Source: Mycobacterium sp.
GTDB lineage: Bacteria; Actinomycetota; Actinomycetes; Mycobacteriales; Mycobacteriaceae
Length of the DNA: 64,000 nucleotides
Direction: 5' to 3'
NCBI GenBank assembly: GCA_020438865.1
Contig: JAGQTU010000015.1
Coordinates: 1 to 64,000, forward strand
In this document: positions 18,036-26,564 of the stretch, piece after piece
How the letters are laid out: every line of letters starts with the position of its first letter
Position numbering within the stretch: position 1 is the first letter of the stretch
The notes under the pieces: generated by a model
The model's database searches: none
The model's input: only the letters and a program-made list of their open reading frames with translations
Told to the model about the DNA's origin: nothing
Program-made: the position numbers and the translations under genes

Positions 18036-19070
18036 TCACATCCGACGCAGGACGAACCCGGTCCAGTCGCCGCGCCCCTGTCGATTGAGCTTCTGGGCTC
18101 GACGTTGCCAATCCCAGATCTGCTTGTACCCGAAGACCCGAACCATCTTTGGAAGCAATTCTGGGTCATTCAGTGGGACGTCACGCCGATACGCCTCGCT
18201 GGCGATGAACTGCAGGAAACTCGAGTCGTCATAGGTCTCATCCACCCGCAAACCCACCGACTGAGCTGCCAGCGCCATGCCGCGTCGTGACGGAACGACG
18301 ATATGGCGGGGTGCGTCGATGGCGATCCAGTCGGCCCCATACATCGGCCAGGCCTCCGACGAACTTGTCGGCAAGCGGACGAGGCAGGTGCCACCAACCC
18401 CAAGCTTGTCGTGGGCGATCTTGAGTGTCTCGACCGGGTTGGGCATGTGTTCCAGCGAGTGGTTGAACATGATCAAATCGAATTCGCCGGGTAGGTCAGC
18501 GAGGTAGCGCTTCAGCAGCGGGACGCCCATTGGTGTCGCCCCCTCCGCGTCGAGGAAGGGGTCGGCGCCGCATAGCTCGGTGAAACCGGCCCGTGCCAAC
18601 CGATCGAGCAGCACCCCGCTGCCGCAGCCGACATCGAGAATCCGAGTGTCGCGCTTCACGCCCAGCTTGCCCAGTATCCGCATGACGTCCCCGCTGGAAT
18701 CGCTCCGCTGCAGGGGAACCCGGATGCTCTGTGGAATTGCGGACATCAGGCCGCCTACCAGCCAGCCACCGGTGCGCGTCTTGAAGCGGTCTTCCTGCAC
18801 GGTCACCCACTGGCGCAATCCGGGCTGAACGGGAAACACGAACGAGTAGTAGTGGTTGGGGTAGTGGCGCATCAGTTCTTCGCCGTCGAGCGCATCGACG
18901 ATCTGCACCGAATCGCACTCGGCACAGCTGAAGTAGTCGAACTGCTCGCGGGTCCCGAAATACATCTCCCTGGCCACGAAGGTCTCGTGGGGGCCGATCG
19001 ACCCGCACATCCGGCACGCCCTGGTAACCTCGCTCACTTCGCCCTCCCCAGCCGAGACATCGACTCCCAC
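18036..19070 (-). CDS. SAM-dependent methyltransferase with N-terminal zinc-knuckle
   Basis: The 344-residue protein has two domains. Residues 19-52 hold CRMC and CAEC, a four-Cys zinc-binding knuckle. Residues about 135-270 form a class I methyltransferase with RILDVGCGSGVLLDRL (motif I), FDLIMFNHSLEHMPNP and GGTCLVRLPTS. This layout recalls C-methyl- and O-methyltransferases of the methyltransf_23 type that act on sugars. It is convergent with the acyltransferase gene (30-base gap). The target in GPL could be a sugar hydroxyl or the fatty acyl chain; the sequence does not decide. The start ATG 19070 is the longest; a Val near residue 12 is a possible shorter start. Confidence 0.8.
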   Translation of the reverse strand: MGVDVSAGEGEVSEVTRACRMCGSIGPHETFVAREMYFGTREQFDYFSCAECDSVQIVDALDGEELMRHYPNHYYSFVFPVQPGLRQWVTVQEDRFKTRTGGWLVGGLMSAIPQSIRVPLQRSDSSGDVMRILGKLGVKRDTRILDVGCGSGVLLDRLARAGFTELCGADPFLDAEGATPMGVPLLKRYLADLPGEFDLIMFNHSLEHMPNPVETLKIAHDKLGVGGTCLVRLPTSSSEAWPMYGADWIAIDAPRHIVVPSRRGMALAAQSVGLRVDETYDDSSFLQFIASEAYRRDVPLNDPELLPKMVRVFGYKQIWDWQRRAQKLNRQGRGDWTGFVLRRM

Positions 19071-19164
19071 AACGATACTGCCGGGCTTTCCGGTTCCAGA
19101 ACGGGTGGCCCGCCATCACGTGTCGGTACCCGCCGGGCGGCCCCGGCGCTTACGCTTATGGTGA

Positions 19165-20454
19165 TCACCCGACCCACTCTCGCCGGTTGGGCGCGAACCG
19201 TAGTTTGGCGTATGCCTCCGCGACGTCGGCGGCCTTCCGGCGACTTTCGGCCGGCGTCGTCATCTGGGCGGCAATCGAACGAGCCCTCTCCGCGTAGTCG
19301 GGGGCGAGGATCCGGCGAAGATCGGACACCAGTGATTCTCGGTCAGTGGCCGAAAAACGGCGCGTGGCACCGACTTTCAGTTTCTCGAGCTGACCGCCCC
19401 AGACGGTCTGATTGGCGTCCATCGACAAAATCAGCGTCGGCACGCCGGCGCGCAGGCTCGCCGCGGTGGTGCCCGAACCGCCATGGTGCACGATGGCGCG
19501 GCAGGCCGGGAACACGGTCGCATAATTCACCGCGCCCACCACCTTGACATGCTCCGCGGGGCTGACGTCTCGAAAGTCGCTCCAACCGGCACAGATCAAC
19601 GCCCGCTCGCCCAACTCCGCGCACGCCGACGCGATCATGGCGACCGTGTCGGCCGGCGATTCAACCGGCATGCTCCCGAAACCGAAGCAGATCGGTGGCC
19701 GGCCCTTGGCGATCCAGGGCGCGACCTCGTCGTCGGCCGTGGTGGCCAGTTCCATGGTCAGGGTGCCGACGAACGGGCGGCGATCAGCCCATCCGGCCCA
19801 CTCCTGCGCGAGGCCAGGAAAACAGACCGCGTCATAGCCCTGGATTTCCAGCGAACCGCGATCGGTGATCCGGCGCATCGGGGGCCTGTTCGCCTTCGGC
19901 AGGCCGAGTTCACGCCGTTGAGCGTCCTCGACCTTCTTGTTCAGTCGCCAGGCCACCCAGTCGAATGCCGTCATGGCGCCCCGGCTCATCGGAGCCGGCA
20001 AGAACGAAATCGCCTGACCGTTGGGACGCATGGGCACGTGATACAGCGTGGCGAATGGAATGTCGTAGAACTCCGCGACGTTCGCCGCGGGCTCCTGGTA
20101 GCTCTGGCCGGTGAGCAGGAGGTCCGCTCCGTCCGCGATCGAGGTCAGCGTCGCGTTCATCCCGACCCAGCACTTGTCGCTTTCCGCCCACAGTTCACGC
20201 CAGGTGCGCCTGATCTGGCGGACCCTCCAGAACTCGCTGAACGCCGACGTCCAGAAGTCACGGTACAAGTCGAGCCAGGCCTGCGACTCCAAGCCGTACG
20301 GGAAGGTCGTGAGTCCGGCCGTCTCCGTGAACGCGACCGAATCCGGGGGGACGGCCATCCGCACGTCGTGTCCTCGGCGCTGCAACTCGCGGCCGACGAC
20401 CACGGAAGGTTCGACATCCCCCCGCGTCCCGTAGGCCGCCAGCACAAACTTCAT
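19165..20454 (-). CDS. GT1-family glycosyltransferase (GPL sugar transfer)
   Basis: The 429-residue paralogue of the other three GT1 enzymes starts MKFVLAAYGTRGDVEPSVVV. It has the donor-site motifs ICFGFGSMPVESPADT and IVHHGGSGTTAASLRAGVP near residue 325. It follows a TylF methyltransferase gene on the same strand (64 bases between start of this and stop of that). The acceptor cannot be deduced; Gtf1-, Gtf2- and RtfA-like roles are all possible. Length and motifs are complete. Confidence 0.88.
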   Translation of the reverse strand: MKFVLAAYGTRGDVEPSVVVGRELQRRGHDVRMAVPPDSVAFTETAGLTTFPYGLESQAWLDLYRDFWTSAFSEFWRVRQIRRTWRELWAESDKCWVGMNATLTSIADGADLLLTGQSYQEPAANVAEFYDIPFATLYHVPMRPNGQAISFLPAPMSRGAMTAFDWVAWRLNKKVEDAQRRELGLPKANRPPMRRITDRGSLEIQGYDAVCFPGLAQEWAGWADRRPFVGTLTMELATTADDEVAPWIAKGRPPICFGFGSMPVESPADTVAMIASACAELGERALICAGWSDFRDVSPAEHVKVVGAVNYATVFPACRAIVHHGGSGTTAASLRAGVPTLILSMDANQTVWGGQLEKLKVGATRRFSATDRESLVSDLRRILAPDYAERARSIAAQMTTPAESRRKAADVAEAYAKLRFAPNRREWVG

Positions 20455-20517
20455 TGCGAATCATCGACTTTCAATTGTTGTGCGGCGTCGCGGTGCGCCG
20501 TCAGCGTCGCGCGGTCG

Positions 20518-21360
20518 TCAATCCTTGCGCCAGAAAGCACCGTAGCCGTCGATGTCGACGATTTCGGCGGTGATTCCGTGCTGCGAGCGGTAGTCGGCGA
20601 CGGCCTTGCGGCACCCCTCCAGGTTGTAATCGTCGATGATGCAGAAACCGCCCGGCGACAGCTTCGGATAGAGCGGTTCGAGTGCCTGAATGGTGGACTC
20701 GTAGAGGTCACCGTCGAGCCTCAGCACCGAGATCTGTTCGATCGGGGCCTTGTGCAGGGTGTCCTTGAACCAGCCCGGGATGAAGCGGACCTGGTCGTCG
20801 AGCAGCCCGTAGCGCTCGAAATTCGCCTTCACCTGATCCTGAGTCACGGCCAGGATCGGCGCCGCGTGGTGCAGGCCCAGGTTGAACCGCGGCAGCTTGT
20901 CGGCCTCGTAGTTCTCCTCGTCCGGGGGCGGCACGCCCTCGAACGAATCGCAGAGCCACACGTTCCGTTTCTCGTCACCGTAGGCGGCCAGGACCGCGCG
21001 CATCAGGATGGAAGCTCCGCCGCGCCAGACGCCGCACTCGACCAGATCGCCGGGGACGTCCTCCTGAAGCACCGTCTCCACGCAGTGTTGCAGGCTGGTC
21101 AGGCGCTGCATGCCGATCATGGTCTCGGCGTCCGCCGGCCAGTCCCGGCCCGCGTCGCGCGCCTCCTTGTCGAAGGGAACCTTGCGCACCAACATGAAGT
21201 TGCGGGTCTTGAGCATCGGCATGCCGACCAGCCAGTTCAGCCCGGCGCGCGTCTTCAGCGGCCAGCCCACGGGCACGAGTTGTTCCATGCCGTATCTGGT
21301 GAGGTCGCGCCGGATCTGGTCGAGATACAAAGATCGGACGTCGCGATCGGTCGCGGTCAA
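20518..21360 (-). CDS. TylF/MycF-type sugar O-methyltransferase
   Basis: The 280-residue macrocin O-methyltransferase family protein has GDLVECGVWRGGASILMRAV (AdoMet site), VWLCDSFEGVPPPDEENYEADK, LRLDGDLYEST and FCIIDDYNLEGC. The acidic residues of the last two motifs bind Mg2+ in MycF. Enzymes of this type 3-O- or 4-O-methylate rhamnose in GPLs (Rmt/MtfD-type). It lies just upstream of a GT1 gene on the same strand, which suggests a transfer-then-methylate pair. The length is normal and all key motifs are present. Confidence 0.88.
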   Translation of the reverse strand: MTATDRDVRSLYLDQIRRDLTRYGMEQLVPVGWPLKTRAGLNWLVGMPMLKTRNFMLVRKVPFDKEARDAGRDWPADAETMIGMQRLTSLQHCVETVLQEDVPGDLVECGVWRGGASILMRAVLAAYGDEKRNVWLCDSFEGVPPPDEENYEADKLPRFNLGLHHAAPILAVTQDQVKANFERYGLLDDQVRFIPGWFKDTLHKAPIEQISVLRLDGDLYESTIQALEPLYPKLSPGGFCIIDDYNLEGCRKAVADYRSQHGITAEIVDIDGYGAFWRKD

Positions 21361-21570
21361 AGCTGGCCCCTATCTCACATGCTTGGTTGCTCAGGGGCTG
21401 AGTCTATACGCCAGGCGCCGAAATGCTTACATCGGGGGTTTGCTGGAGAGCATCGGGGCGTGGGAACAGCGTCCCAAAACTATTTGCGTATTGAAATTGA
21501 TTGGGCGATGGTAAACCACGACGCCGTCACCGTGCGGCGAGCCCCTCGAATCCTTCTCATACCGCCGTGG

Positions 21571-22824
21571 TCAGCGCATTCGGCCTCGAACCGAGTCCTC
21601 GAAGAGGTCGGCGGTCTTGGTGATGCTTTCGGCCGGTGTGCTCATCTTGGTGGCCAGATCACGGGCTCTGACGGCATAGTCCGGTGCCAGGATCTCGCGC
21701 AAATCCGCGACCAGGGATTCGCTGGTGGTTTTGGAGAAGCGCCGTGATGCACCGACCTTGAGCCGCTGGAGTTGGTTGCCCCAGTACGGCTGGTCGGCCG
21801 AACTCCACAGAATCAGGGTGGGCACGCCCGCGCGCAGGCTGCAGGCGGTGGTGCCCGAGCCCCCGTGATGGACGATCGCCTTCGACGCGGCGAAGATCCG
21901 GGTGTAGTTGACCGGACCCACGACTTTGACGTGGTCCGGAACCGGTACGCCGGTGAAGTCGGTGCCGCCGGCGCACAGCAGGGCCCGCTCACCAAGTTGC
22001 GCGCCGGCCGCGCCGATCATGTCGAGGGTGGCCACCGGGGATTCAACGGGGATGCTGCCGGTCGCGAAGCAGATCGGCGGCGCACCGGCCGCGATCCACG
22101 ATTCCACCTCGTCGTCGGCCTCGGTGGTCAACTCCATGGTCAGCGCCCCGACGAAGGGTCGTTGGCGAGCCCATCTGGCCCATTCCCGCGCTAGGCCGGG
22201 GAAGCAGACGGCGTCGTAGGCCTGGATCTCCAGCGCTCCGCGTTCGGCGATCCGGTGCGGAGACGACACCGTGGCCGGCGATAGGCCGAGGTTGGCGCGC
22301 TGCTCGTTCTCCACCTTCTTCGTCGCACGCCAGAACAGCCACTCGAGCAGCCTGCCCGTCGAGCGGACCACGGGTGCCGGCAGCATCGGGACGACCTCGC
22401 TATTGGGACGCATGGGGAAGTGATGCAGCGAGATCAGGGGAATGCCGTAATGCTCGGCGACATTCGCCGCGGGTTGCTCGTAGTTCAGGCCGGTGGACAG
22501 CAGGTCGGCGCCGTCGGCGAGCGCCAGCAGGGTCTGACTGGTCGTCGGCCAGTACTTGATTATCGGCGCCCACAGGTCGCGCAGCGACCCGGTGGGGTTA
22601 CGAACCAACCGGGCCCAGAATGTCCGCAGGAAGTCCTCGTTGAGAAACTCTTCGAGTTCGGGACCATAGGGCACCGCCGACAGGCCCGCCGACTCGGCGA
22701 ACTCCACCAGGGCGGGCTGAACGGCGATTCGGACTTCATGCCCCCTGCGCTGCAGTTCGCGGCCGACGGCGACGGACGGTTCCACATCGCCGCGAGATCC
22801 GTAACAGGCCAGGGCAAACCTCAT
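21571..22824 (-). CDS. GT1-family glycosyltransferase (GPL sugar transfer)
   Basis: The 417-residue GT1 paralogue starts MRFALACYGSRGDVEPSVAVG. It has the donor motif VHHGGSGTTACSLRAGVP, and an ICFATGSIPVESP segment that differs from the ICFGFGSMP of its relatives. The start ATG 22824 matches the N-termini of the paralogues. A TTG six bases upstream (22830) has better spacing from a GGAAGG site and may be used instead, adding two residues. It is arranged head-to-tail with the next paralogue, and the pair probably arose by tandem duplication. Confidence 0.87.
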   Translation of the reverse strand: MRFALACYGSRGDVEPSVAVGRELQRRGHEVRIAVQPALVEFAESAGLSAVPYGPELEEFLNEDFLRTFWARLVRNPTGSLRDLWAPIIKYWPTTSQTLLALADGADLLSTGLNYEQPAANVAEHYGIPLISLHHFPMRPNSEVVPMLPAPVVRSTGRLLEWLFWRATKKVENEQRANLGLSPATVSSPHRIAERGALEIQAYDAVCFPGLAREWARWARQRPFVGALTMELTTEADDEVESWIAAGAPPICFATGSIPVESPVATLDMIGAAGAQLGERALLCAGGTDFTGVPVPDHVKVVGPVNYTRIFAASKAIVHHGGSGTTACSLRAGVPTLILWSSADQPYWGNQLQRLKVGASRRFSKTTSESLVADLREILAPDYAVRARDLATKMSTPAESITKTADLFEDSVRGRMR

Positions 22825-22929
22825 GACCAACTCGCTGCCTTCCAGTCGTGGGTCGCCCGGCTCAACTCGGTCGTCTCGGTCATTATTCTCGGGGTATCGA
22901 ACGCGGCTGCGGCGCCGCCCCGACAGGAG

Positions 22930-24183
22930 TCAGCCGAATCGCCTCGTGGTGGCGAAACGCTCCAGAAGGTCAGCGGTCTTGGCGATGCTTTCAGCGGGCG
23001 TCGTCATCCGGCCGGCGAACTCGCGGCACCGCGCGACGTAGCCCGGAGCGAGGATCAGGCGCAGGTCTTCCAACAGCGTTTCGCGGGTGGTCGCCGAAAA
23101 GGGTCGGGCGGTACCCACCTTCAGTGCCTTGACCTGGTTCGCCCAGATCCGCTGGTCACCGGTGCTCCATAGGCTCAACGTTGGGACTCCGGCTCGTAGA
23201 CCTGCCGCGGTGGTGCCGGCACCGCTGTGGTGGACGACGGCCCGGCAGGCGGGGAAGACCGCCGCGTAGTTCACCGGACCCACCACCTTGACGTGGTCGG
23301 GGTGAGCGACCGCACTGAAGTCGCTCCAGCCCGAGCAGATCAACGCCCGCTCGCCAAGCTCCGCACACGCCGCACCGATCATGGCGACGGTTTCAGCTGG
23401 GGACTTGACCGCCGTGCTGCCGAAGCCGAAGCAGATCGGTGGGGTACCTGCGGCGATCCATGCCGCCACCTGTTCATCGGCGTCCGTGGTCATCTCCATG
23501 GTCAGCGTCCCGACGAAGGGCCGTTGGCCGTCCCATTCCGCCCACTCGGCCGCCAGGCCGGGGAAGCATTGCTCTTCGTAGGCTTGAATCTCGAGCGCCC
23601 CGCCGTCGGTGATCCGTCGCGGCGCGGGGCGGGTCGCCTTCTTGAGTCCCAGTTCGCGGCGCTGAGCGTCTTCGGCTCGTTTCGTCACCCGCCACTGCTG
23701 CCAGTCCAGCGCCTTCATGATCGAGCGGACCACCGCCGGGGGCACGCCCGGGGACAGTTGGGCGTTCGGCAGCATCGGGAAGTAATGCATGGTGGCCAAC
23801 GGGATGCCGTAATACTCGGCCACATTGGCGGGGATTGCCGGGAAGCCCGGGCCGCTGAACACCAGATCGGTCCCATCCACGAGCGCCACCAGCGTCTTGC
23901 TCATCTCCGCCCACGACTCGGTGAGCAGGTCCTGAGCCTCGCGCCACAGTCTGACCTTCTCGCCGACCTTCCAGAACTGACGGAGGAAATCCTCGGCCCA
24001 GAAGCCCTCCTGCTGATCCCGCCCGTACGGAACCGCTGAAAGTCCCGCCGACTCGACGAGGCTGGCCAGGTTCGGCGGGACGGCCAAGCGCACTTCGTGC
24101 CCGCGGCGCTGCAGCTCGCGGCCGACCACGGTGCTCGGCTCGATGTCGCCGCGGGTTCCGTAGCTTGCCAGGGCAAATTTCAT
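22930..24183 (-). CDS. GT1-family glycosyltransferase (GPL sugar transfer)
   Basis: The 417-residue GT1 paralogue begins at ATG 24183 (MKFALASYGTRGDIEPSTVVG). The longer open frame up to 24480 has no family similarity. The motifs ICFGFGSTAVKSPAETV and VVHHSGAGTTAAGLRAGVP are present; in the second, the usual HHGGSGT is altered to HHSGAGT. This is the only copy with that change, which touches the pyrophosphate-binding loop and might affect donor choice or activity. It is transcribed together with the paralogue at 21571 and divergently from the family 2 glycosyltransferase gene. Confidence 0.86.
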   Translation of the reverse strand: MKFALASYGTRGDIEPSTVVGRELQRRGHEVRLAVPPNLASLVESAGLSAVPYGRDQQEGFWAEDFLRQFWKVGEKVRLWREAQDLLTESWAEMSKTLVALVDGTDLVFSGPGFPAIPANVAEYYGIPLATMHYFPMLPNAQLSPGVPPAVVRSIMKALDWQQWRVTKRAEDAQRRELGLKKATRPAPRRITDGGALEIQAYEEQCFPGLAAEWAEWDGQRPFVGTLTMEMTTDADEQVAAWIAAGTPPICFGFGSTAVKSPAETVAMIGAACAELGERALICSGWSDFSAVAHPDHVKVVGPVNYAAVFPACRAVVHHSGAGTTAAGLRAGVPTLSLWSTGDQRIWANQVKALKVGTARPFSATTRETLLEDLRLILAPGYVARCREFAGRMTTPAESIAKTADLLERFATTRRFG

Positions 24184-24421
24184 TGCGGGTTCGATCCCTT
24201 CCGGGTTGTGGTGGGCGCGGGCGGCGCCGGAGGTCATTATCACTGCTCTTCCGACTATGGGTCGCCAGTGCCCCTCGGATTCGGCGGAGCGCCGGGTGCA
24301 ATCGTGGCAACACCTGCTGCCATACTTCCTATGCTCGCGGATCGTCACACAGTTGGTCCACGACGACGCGGCCCCAGGTGATATCGCCGGGTCACCGCCG
24401 CCGTAGGGAAAGGATGATCGC

Positions 24422-25432
24422 ATGTCCGAAACGCCGGAGGGAGCCCCGCCGAAGGTCAGCATCGTGTCGACGACGCACAACCAGGAGGGCTACGTCCGCC
24501 AGGCGTTCGACAGCTTCGTCGCACAGCAGACCGACTTTCCGGTGGAGATCATCGTCGCCGACGATGCGTCCACCGATTCGACCCCGGCGATCATCCGGGA
24601 GTACGCCGAGCGCTACCCCCACATGTTTCGGCCGATCTTCCGGCCGGAGAACCTCGGCCTCAACCGAAACCTCGTCGGCGCCCTCGGAATCGCTCGCGGC
24701 GAATACATCGCGTTGTGTGAAGCGGACGACTACTGGGTCGACCCGCTGAAGCTGAGCAGGCAGGTGGCATTTCTTGATGCGCACCCGCAGACTTCGGTGT
24801 GCTTTCACCCCGTTCACGTGGTATGGGAAGACGGCAGCAACAAGGACTCGAAGTTTCCCCCCGTCTACCTGCGCGGAAACCTGACCGTGGACGCTCTGCT
24901 CCTGATGAACTTCATCCAGACCAACTCGGTCATGTACCGCCGCCTCGATGGCTACGACGACATCCCCGCCGATGTGATGCCACTGGACTGGTACCTGCAC
25001 GTGCGGCACGCGGCTCAGGGCGAGATCGCCATGCTGCCGGAGACGATGGCCGTCTACCGTCGCCACGCCGAAGGCATGTGGCACACCCAGGCGGTGGACC
25101 CGCCGAAGTTCTGGCTCACCCATGGGCCCGGCCACGCCGCGACGTTCGACGCCATGCTGGACCTGTTCCCGGACGACCCCGCGCGGGAGGAGTTCATCGC
25201 CGTTATGGCGGACTGGATCCTGCGTGAGATCGCCAAGGTTCCCGGTCCGGAAGGGCGCGACGCGCTCCGAGACACCATCACGAGGCATCCGCGGATGGCG
25301 ATGCTGGCACTGCAGTACCGCTGGGCACCGCAGTCGTCGCGGCTGAGGACCCTTGCCCGCAGGCTGGCGGCGGTAGCGCCGAACCCGCGGGGGCTCCCAG
25401 ACGTCTGGCCGGCGTGGCTCAAACGCCCTTAG
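24422..25432 (+). CDS. Family 2 glycosyltransferase
   Basis: This 336-residue GT-A enzyme has KVSIVSTTHNQEGYVRQAF at the N-terminus, IIVADDASTDSTP (the first Asp pair), and LCEADDYWVDPLKL with the metal-binding DxD-like EADD. The C-terminal half (LDWYLHVRHAA, MAVYRRHAEG) is typical of bacterial polysaccharide and glycolipid sugar transferases. It is the first gene of the accessory sugar block and is likely to extend the oligosaccharide beyond the core sugar. The donor is unknown; fucose or glucuronic acid would fit the pathway genes nearby. The stop TAG is embedded in an AGGAGGTAAC sequence. Confidence 0.85.
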   Translation: MSETPEGAPPKVSIVSTTHNQEGYVRQAFDSFVAQQTDFPVEIIVADDASTDSTPAIIREYAERYPHMFRPIFRPENLGLNRNLVGALGIARGEYIALCEADDYWVDPLKLSRQVAFLDAHPQTSVCFHPVHVVWEDGSNKDSKFPPVYLRGNLTVDALLLMNFIQTNSVMYRRLDGYDDIPADVMPLDWYLHVRHAAQGEIAMLPETMAVYRRHAEGMWHTQAVDPPKFWLTHGPGHAATFDAMLDLFPDDPAREEFIAVMADWILREIAKVPGPEGRDALRDTITRHPRMAMLALQYRWAPQSSRLRTLARRLAAVAPNPRGLPDVWPAWLKRP

Positions 25433-25724
25433 GAGGTAACGTCGGCGGACGGATTCAACCCTACGGCAACCACTGCAAGCCGCGGACTAACGCCCTCCAC
25501 GCGAGGGTCTGGAACGTCGACCGCATCCCGTTCGCTGCCTGTAACCGCTGGTCCCGAGGGTGCCCACCGCGAAATACAGTCTGATCGGCCGAAAATCGGC
25601 AGCCGCGGGAACCGTCGAAGGTCTTCTTGTAGACTCAGCGAGCAAACTACCGGCCATGCCTCGAAGTTTGCGGAACCCGCCTGCGCGGATACAGGCTGGT
25701 CCAGATCAATCCGGGGAGATAACG

Positions 25725-26564
25725 GTGTCCAACGAGGTAAGCGGCAGTGCAGAGTTGAAGACGGGGACGTCGCTCCCAACTGTCTCGGTCATAACGATCA
25801 CCTACAACGACCTCGACGGGTTGAAGCGCACGGTGGAGAGTGTGCGGGCTCAGCGTTATCCCGGGCGCATCGAGCACATCGTCATCGACGGAGGATCCGG
25901 CGACGAGGTCATCGAGTACCTTTCCGGAATTGAGCCGGCCTTTACCTATTGGCAGTCCGAGCCCGATGGCGGGCGATACGACGCGATGAACCAGGGCATC
26001 GCCCATGCCTCGGGCGACCTGCTGTGGTTCCTGCACTCCAGTGATCTGTTCCCCGACCCCGATACGGTGGCGGCCGCCGTCGATGCGGTCGCCGGTCAGG
26101 GGTCCGCGCGCGACGTGTGGGGCTATGGCAGGGACAACCTCGTCGGACTTGGCCGCGTTCGGAGCCCCATGCCGTTCAGCCTTCGCAAGTTCCTGGCCGG
26201 CTGGCAGGTGATCCCGCATCAAGCTTCGTTCTTCGGTTCATCGCTGGTCGAAAAGATCGGTGGGTACGACGTGAACTTCGGGGTCGCTGCCGACCAGGAG
26301 TTCATTCTCCGGGCAGCGCTGCTCCGCCAGCCGATCACAATCCCACGGGTGCTCTGCGATTTCGATACGAACGGCATCGGCACCAACCGGCCGCCGGACG
26401 TGGTTTTCGACGATCTGGGGCGGATGTGGGACATGCATCATCGCTACCCCTTTGGCGGGCGGCAGCTGTCACACGCCTACATCCAGGGTTGCAAGTCCTA
26501 CTTCCGCGCGGTGGCCTACATCTACAACCGCGTCCAAAGCCGAGCGGCCAAGAAGGCCGGCTAG
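25725..26564 (+). CDS. Family 2 glycosyltransferase
   Basis: The 279-residue GT-A enzyme shows SVITITYNDLDGLKRTVESV, HIVIDGGSGDEV, YWQSEPDGGRYDAMNQGIAHASGDLLWFLHSSD and the acceptor-side VAADQEFILRA. This pattern matches colanic-acid type family 2 transferases, seen also in the M. tuberculosis Rv1500-Rv1520 surface glycolipid region. I chose GTG 25725 because CCGGGGAG lies at the right distance; the longer frame from 25560 has no family-like residues. The stop overlaps the stop of the convergent methyltransferase gene through CTAG (26561-26564). Confidence 0.84.
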   Translation: MSNEVSGSAELKTGTSLPTVSVITITYNDLDGLKRTVESVRAQRYPGRIEHIVIDGGSGDEVIEYLSGIEPAFTYWQSEPDGGRYDAMNQGIAHASGDLLWFLHSSDLFPDPDTVAAAVDAVAGQGSARDVWGYGRDNLVGLGRVRSPMPFSLRKFLAGWQVIPHQASFFGSSLVEKIGGYDVNFGVAADQEFILRAALLRQPITIPRVLCDFDTNGIGTNRPPDVVFDDLGRMWDMHHRYPFGGRQLSHAYIQGCKSYFRAVAYIYNRVQSRAAKKAG

